From assembly GCA_015178975.1 (NCBI GenBank), contig WHVD01000075.1, positions 248,001 to 312,000 of the forward strand: a stretch of 64,000 nt of DNA, in the 5' to 3' direction. The notes beneath the pieces were generated by a model. That model was not told where the DNA came from and made no database searches. It worked only from the letters and a program-made list of their open reading frames with translations. This DNA is from Hysterangium stoloniferum (taxonomy: Eukaryota; Basidiomycota; Agaricomycetes; Hysterangiales; Hysterangiaceae). The position numbers and the translations under genes are program-made. Positions 58,061 through 64,000 of the stretch are shown piece by piece (the stretch's first letter is position 1; each line of letters opens with the position of its first letter).

Positions 58061-59799
58061 TTAGTATTGCATCTCACAGTTCTTAATGTAGAAACCTGCG
58101 TATTCTCGTATGTCCGGGAGAGTGACACAGGGTAAGTGAATCTCAAATCTCTCTCTGAGGGCGGCCTCCTTGAGCGCCAAGTTCCACTGCTCCCGGGTCA
58201 AAGAATCAATATAGACGAGGGATTCGTGTTCCATTATTTTATTGATGAGGTATTGCGTTTGAAATAGATCACATTCCTTATCCATGACGACGAACTCCCC
58301 CTCCAACCGAACAAGATCCTTCAGCTTGAAGAGACAGCTGGCTACTGTATCTGCCAAGTGACACTATAACATCAAGGTCAATATTATTATACGTGAGCTC
58401 AATGCCTTGAAGTAGACGTACTGGTTCAATACGGGCAGGGTTGTTCCACGTCGCGTAAGGAATATGAAGGTGTTGGATGGGTGGGGCAGCCTCAACAAAA
58501 CGTTTGAATACCTCCAAATCCATATAAAGGGCATTGAAGACACGTAATGAAGTCATTGCTTGGAGAGTGGGTAGGCATTGCGGTGAGATTGAACATTCCA
58601 AGTATTCGATTTGCTGGGCAATATCGAAGGAAAATCCATTGCCGAAAGGCCCAACATGGGAGATGAAGCCAAATACCAGGGAATGAAGTTGAGTCAGGGT
58701 TTGTAGCTGGATGAAACGGGAGTAGTTGTTCAGAGTGCGAATCCGTAAACGTTGGATAGTTTGATGATTTTGGAGGAAGATTGTGAAGGGGCTCTCTTCG
58801 CTTGAGTCGCCCAATGCGGAATTATCATCTGGGAATAATTTGATATCCTCTTCGAGTGTTAATTCAACCAAGGAAGGCCAATATGCACGCTGCCAGATAA
58901 CCAAAAAGTCAAAGTTGTCCGGTTTTGGCTTAAAACGTAGATGTAGATGCTTCAATGTTTTAAATTGGATTATCCAATCGACGAGACTATCAGATTCGTG
59001 GTGCCAAGGGACTTTATTGATCGTTAGGCAAAACGTCGTAATATTGGGAAATTTTCCTAACTAATTATGTATAAGGATTTACAACAAAATGAACAGATTA
59101 TGGTAGGCTTACTGGGGAAATAGGGGGAAGAATCACAGGCACCGTTATTTCCTCTTCGGATAGAAATTCTTGCAAGTTGTGGTTCCCTAAGTCAAAATAG
59201 AATTCATCCATATCGTTTCGTTGCCCAAAGCTCTTTAACAGAGATTCGAAGGCATATCCAACGGGTAGCCCGAAACCCCATCGAAAACAACGTAGATGTG
59301 TCATATGCTTTACGGCGTCAGCGAGCGCCAACATACTCTCCTCGTAGGCCTCTCGTGTACCGGATGGATTGAAAAACACTGGTGAGAAAGATGGGATAAT
59401 AGAGGGGAAGTATGTGATAGATTTACAGTGCTCAATATCGTTAAAGCTTGGAATATCGTTACAGCTTGGAATAGCTCTACAGGCGCTCCAGCTGTACTCC
59501 TCAGTGCCAACCAACTCGTTGATTAATTCGAGTGACCGAATTCTCGCAGCGAGATGAGGATTAGAAGCAATATATTGCCATATGTCGATCCGGAGAGGAT
59601 CACACCGGATGTGGATATAGTTGAGCCACTCCGTAACGATTATGCGGTGGAAATCCTCCGATACTTGTGCCAAACTCATGAGATCACAACGATCCTCGAT
59701 GTGAGAGATGATCATAACGACAACTTCTTCGGGACGAGTGAAAAGCGGTCGGTTGCACGCGGGGACTGCTGGTTCTGTGGATGGACATGTTACAGACAT
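58061..59799 (-). CDS. F-box / LRR-like protein, paralogue B, copy in D2
   Basis: Predicted exons on the minus strand are 59799-59113, 59060-58422 and 58363-58061, the same structure as 10015-11753 and about 542 residues. Both introns keep usable sites; the first acceptor is TAG here instead of CAG. It differs from its twin by only a few residues (for example Pro to Thr in the IIVPEW motif). It has no stops, so it is probably functional or recently so. An in-frame upstream extension exists, but the ATG at 59799 matches the other F-box genes. Confidence 0.85.
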
Positions 59800-60190
59800 G
59801 GGGGGGCAAAACAACGTGCTACGAAACAATCCTGCGAACGGCAAGCGGCTGCACAGCGAATACATATCGCCTCCGAGATCCCGTATTATAACATGATTAT
59901 GTAAAGGCTTCAAGCAAAGGCGGTCAGCCGATTTGATCTCACTCAATTAGAAGGAGCGCACGAGAACTCTAAAAGCTTGCCGAGAGGATGCAACATCTTC
60001 ACGTTCAAATGACGATTTTTGGATTCTCTCAGGCTTATTATGAGCCAGGACAGACTGAAAGCCATGCACAACCCGGAGTTGTAAGCATGCTAGCAGATAT
60101 ATGCTGTGGTAAAGTCCTTTGGGGAGCCGGAGCAAGTGCCCATAACATAGTTAGTTTATTGGTGAAATAAAAAAGAATTTGGGAATGTTC

Positions 60191-60381
60191 TGTTAACTTT
60201 TGGAAATTCGGTGAACGAGCAGCAAGGACTCGAACCATACGGGGATTAGTAAGCGGGTTACTAGGTATATATAGATGAGACTTGTACTATAGTCCTCATC
60301 TATTTACAACGAGTTAACTGTCACTACTCAGACAAACGGAAATTCATACGGTCTAGGAACAGCACCACTGTAAACTTAGCA
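60191..60381 (+). mobile_element. Solo LTR (191 bp), D2 copy of 12146-12336
   Basis: Same ends and TGTTC duplications (60186-60190, 60382-60386). Confidence 0.85.
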
Positions 60382-61050
60382 TGTTCAGGGTGTACCATTG
60401 ATGACACAGCCTACCATATGTCTCGGGACATCAGGAGATAGTATGTCTGGTACAGTCCTGATTAGTATTCATTCTTTTCCCGATGTCGGAGCGGGATGCG
60501 CCCAGCTTTGGGATCGCTATGTCTAAGCGGGGGTATACGGATCCTCTCAGGCTTATTATGAGCCAGGAAATACCGAACGCCATGCACAAGCCGGAGCCAT
60601 AAGCACGCTAACAGATGTATGTGGAGCACCATAACATAGTTACAGTTTATGGGTGAAATAAAAATAGATTTGGGAATGTTCAGCGCGTACCATTTATGAC
60701 ACAGCCTACCATGTGTCTCCGCTAAACTATGATATTGGGCCTTTAAGTTGCGACATCAGGAGGTAGTATGTCTGGTATATAGTTTAGTGTCGCTGACACT
60801 GTAACATGCACACTCCTCCTAGGTGGTTGTAGATATCACAAGCCAAATTCCTTGATTTTACACTGTCCCTGCCATGGAGTAAAATGTGGAACCTATGCGA
60901 TTTTTAAGCCAGGCATAGAATAGAGTCTGCAATGATATCCAGTAGTCTCCAGATAGATTAGGATATGTATCTTTTTTTGGCATTCCTGCTATCACAAGAT
61001 TGTAGATCATCTGGGGCGAATTTTGATTAGCATTCCCTGTTATTATTGAT

Positions 61051-63984
61051 ACTCAAAACAGATACAGATGTTGGAATGGGATATGGAAATTGATGATGTC
61101 GCCAGGTTTAGTGTAGTATATATGTGAATGTGTAAGTGTTATCTTCATTATTCTGTATGGTATGATATGGTTTGACTTTTTTCCTGTGATTCAGCTGTTT
61201 CTATATCCATATCTTACCTTGAGTCCCTATCATTCAAGCTAGTTTCATTTAGGGCATTCAGGGATAACCAGATGAACTTTTGTACTAGTCTGTAGTCAAC
61301 AGATTTCAAGAAATGTGCCAAATTAGACCTGGTTAATAATATGAGCTATTCTGGCTTTGCCAGACTCAAATCTGCGCTGCATGCTAGTGAGCTAGGAGTT
61401 ATGGCGCTGCGACGGTTTCTCAGTTGCAAGAATTTATAACATAGGTATTCTATAAGACAGTGTTGAGACCGCTTGAATCAAAGTAAAAAATTCCATCTTG
61501 AATACCATTCGTCGGAGTGCAGTGTAACTCGATACTGACTGATCACATCCCACTCCTCATGCTTTTGTTTCCGAACAGCTACACAAGTAATAAAAACTAA
61601 ATGTATGCCTGCACGGCATTCCGTCAATTCGCTGCTCATCTCAGTCCATCTGGAATCATGTTCTCGTATGCCAGTCTTCCTTTAACCATAGCTAACATCT
61701 AAACTTATGTCACAATGAACTGGAGTAGATAAAGTGACAGGGAAAATGATAAAAAATGAAGAAGACAAGAAAATGAGATAGGAAAAACTTCTGTTGTAAT
61801 TGAAGGGCTACAGGCCATTACACTATAACACAGGGTCATGGGGTACCGATCGTGACTTCCAACCATTTCAATTACCATGTCCTATATTTTCTCGATATTG
61901 TTCACCCAAACTACGTATAAGGCTATTACATTATACCTCAGTTGATTCTCACTGCGTGTCGACTGAAATACATTACCCATCTCTAGCTCATCTTCCACAA
62001 TAGTACGTAATCCCTGTCTTGGGTCTATTGTTACGACCATGTCGCAACCCTATCGGTCCCGAGGTTATCGCCACTTATCAATGTTTTCAAGTTACCATTT
62101 CAGAAACCATCGGCCCCCAAAGCTGACGTATGTTTTCACAATGATCAAACTCCATTTACACCCACGTCAAAATAACTCGTATTTGTCTGGTTAAACTTTT
62201 GATACGTCCCTTTTATTATGTTGATCCGTTCAATCCTATGTTTCACATATGTCTATCTATATTTGTAGTCCTTGAACTATTTCCTTTTATTGTAATCCCG
62301 CTCTCAGTTATCATCGGCCTCTGAACTAATCATAAACTTCCCGTTCCTAGTCAAGCTTATTGTTAATACCGTTTTCTGCCCTTCTCCCTGTTAGTATTTT
62401 CTAGATGCCTGTTACTTGTATATGAACCTGCTGTATTTGTAGTTACTAGGCAATCAGAATAACGACTCAGAATACCCTCATACGTTTGTAACAGTCTCAT
62501 ACTAAGAATCCCCCCATCCGCCTTCACGTGCGCTCGCCCACTCCCGGCCCCGACCCCTTGGCACGACGCTCGACTTGTCCTTCAGTGCCAATCGGTATCT
62601 TGCTGAAAGGAACTCTTTAGGATTAGTCTTCGCCTGTCTGAAATCTAAGGACACCCTATGGATATTTGTGAGGGCGCAGCACATAAGCTGAAGCCAAGTC
62701 CTTCCGATCGGTCCCTGTCAGCCACTGACATTAGTCAGTTTTCAGTTCTTAACATCTATTCACATTACTGATGTATCTGCAACCATTGTTCGTGTACACC
62801 GTGAAGTGGTCCGTTATGCAATACGTGATTGTCTCTCCATGTAGGTGCCTGCTTCTACACACCTAGTTCGCTCGCCCCATGGGTAATTTACAGAGGTAAC
62901 CGCTCCCAAAGCATTACGTTCAGTATGTCTCTGTGTTGATACGAAACTTCAGGCTACTGCTACTCGCATCAGGTGTACTCTCACTTAGCTGCAAAGCATA
63001 CGAACCTATTAGCACACGCTCTGTTCATGAATGGTTCGCCAAAGACGGGTGGGACTTCTTTTGTGTTGGAGTGGGCATAGTTGACATTGAATTGAGCGAC
63101 AATGCAAACACATCATGCCCTGAAATGAAACGCTGAAGGCCTCACTTGTGCTTGCCCTGGGAGTCACGGCTGAGCTGGGTACCACCCCTGCACCATGCTC
63201 AACTACAAGGCCATCGATGAGTGGCTCTGATGCAAAGGTCTATGTGCATTTAGAGATGGCCTTCATGGTTTATGTCTGTGATTACTTGCTTCCTTCATTT
63301 CAAGTCCTTTATTTGAGGTATTACTCACAATCACTTAGTGTTTATATTTTTATGCAAGCACATTGCAGACTCATACTTGCACTACCTGCATACACTCATC
63401 CTAGACATCATCTTTCTAATGTCATATAGTGGAGTCTTAAAATAAAAAAAAGTCATGCATAAACACCTTAAGGTTCCTCCCACTGCAAGCAACATGGGTA
63501 CCTGGGTGGATCTAACATCAGGAAAACAGGGATGGGTGCTACTGTGTACAGTACTGTCTAGACTGATGGGGTTTGGTACAGACAGTATAGACAGTCCATG
63601 AGTTTTATCATGCATACTGTTAAGATCTAAGCTAAAAGAGGGGAGAGGCTCTAAGTCAGGGGGGACCAATGATAAGAAATGAGTTAATTGGGGGGCCAAC
63701 AATAGAGATTGTACTAGTTGGGAGGTCCAACTCTATAAATGTAGTGGAGCTTGGCTTCAACTTACAGTGACCCAAAAAAGCATCCAGATGTTTGGTGAAA
63801 TTGGAAAGAGGGCTTCACGGCTCCAGAAATAAAATAGATAAAAATTAGAAGAATCAGAAGTAAGAGGTATACATCTGACCTACATATATGGTGACATAAG
63901 CATGACATCATAGCCTTCCTTATCAGGAGAGTAAAAAACAAGGACATGGTGCATCCAGACACTTTTTTTGCTCTGTCAACTGAT
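61051..63984. other. Segment in ancestral orientation (inverted in D1)
   Basis: Matches the reverse complement of 15418-18348. Flanked on both sides by TGATAC in direct orientation. 61051-62020 is unit U, then the solo LTR. 62760-63984 is a stretch with short frames lacking good starts and a decayed U5-box-like motif near 63745. Confidence 0.9.
62029..62754 (+). mobile_element. Solo LTR (726 bp, family 3), D2 only
   Basis: TGTTACGACCATG to CAGTTCTTAACA with the duplication TCTAT (62024-62028, 62755-62759). The D1 site (16639-16643, complementary ATAGA) is empty. The U5 box is near 62672-62691. Same family as 17292-18019, different site. Confidence 0.9.
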
Positions 63985-64000
63985 ACCTGAAACTCAACCA

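Larger units (their letters stand above)
47976..64000. repeat. Segmental duplication copy D2 (runs off the right edge)
   Basis: Partner of D1 (1-18348). It lacks the 8442 LTR and the 12726 and 17292 insertions. It has its own LTR at 62029 and about 0.5 kb around 56230-56810 that D1 lacks, and it keeps the ancestral orientation of 61051-63984. The match reaches the last base of the window (ACCTGAAACTCAACCA at 63985-64000, corresponding to 18349-18364). Confidence 0.95.

Noticed and set aside
60766..60770. GTATG in D2 as the scar of an excised element
   Set aside because: A single copy of the target with no duplication is an unoccupied site, not an excision footprint.
62933..63136. 67-codon frame with a signal-peptide-like start, identical in D1 (16465-16262, minus)
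   Set aside because: It opens with GTG, there is no in-frame ATG just upstream, and the identity is explained by the recent duplication rather than by constraint.

Overview
This window looks like a TE-rich, gene-poor stretch of a filamentous basidiomycete genome, most likely Agaricomycetes. The evidence is short introns of 48-58 nt with GTAAGT/GTACGT donors, F-box plus LRR-like genes of the expanded agaricomycete type, broken fungal transcription-factor and Ssn6/Cyc8 fragments, Ty3 chromoviruses with C-terminal chromodomains, Ty1/copia elements, and short TTAGGG runs. There is no bacterial-style gene organisation. I saw no rRNA, tRNA or CRISPR, though tRNAs are easy to miss by eye.

Layout. 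(1) 1-18348 and 47976-64000 are two near-identical copies (D1, D2) of a segmental duplication that runs past both window ends. Each copy carries two paralogous F-box genes on the minus strand (A and B); three of the four loci lie entirely within the window and are open across three exons. Between them are pseudogene fragments: a fungal_trans-domain regulator, a copia RNase H and an Ssn6 TPR piece. After the duplication D1 gained a 188-bp solo LTR, a 2.4-kb non-autonomous copia-type element, a 728-bp solo LTR and a 2.9-kb inversion. D2 gained a different solo LTR of the same family as the 728-bp one. Each insertion has a 5-bp target-site duplication and an empty site in the partner copy. (2) 18492-18935 is a CpG-decayed F-box pseudogene. 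(3) 18936-30065 (X1) and 34115-37788 (X2) are a second, older duplicated block made of solo LTRs in both orientations, a 19-bp VNTR and an interstitial TTAGGG run. X1 is interrupted by a complete 7.4-kb chromovirus (element A, 19899-27325). (4) 30066-34114 is the 3' half of a second chromovirus (element C) fused to a truncated LTR. (5) 37130-41840 is a graveyard: gag and LTR fragments, a 0.7-kb foldback element and a MITE-like repeat. (6) 41841-46010 is a Ty1/copia element nested in a decayed Ty3 element.

Most interesting. Both chromoviruses carry, between pol and the 3' LTR and on the opposite strand, a spliced gene for a protein with an N-terminal charged coiled coil, a six-cysteine CX2CX6CX9-10CX2CX6C module (Gal4-type spacing) and an acidic helical tail. 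The gene has a matching exon-intron plan and a minus-strand TATA box in both elements, so it looks like a conserved antisense accessory gene of this lineage. The same elements show a Tf1-like self-priming arrangement: 11 nt just behind the LTR are perfectly complementary to 11 nt about 30 bp downstream of the LTR TATA box, seen in two different LTR families.

All similarity statements come from reading the sequence by eye. No database search was run.
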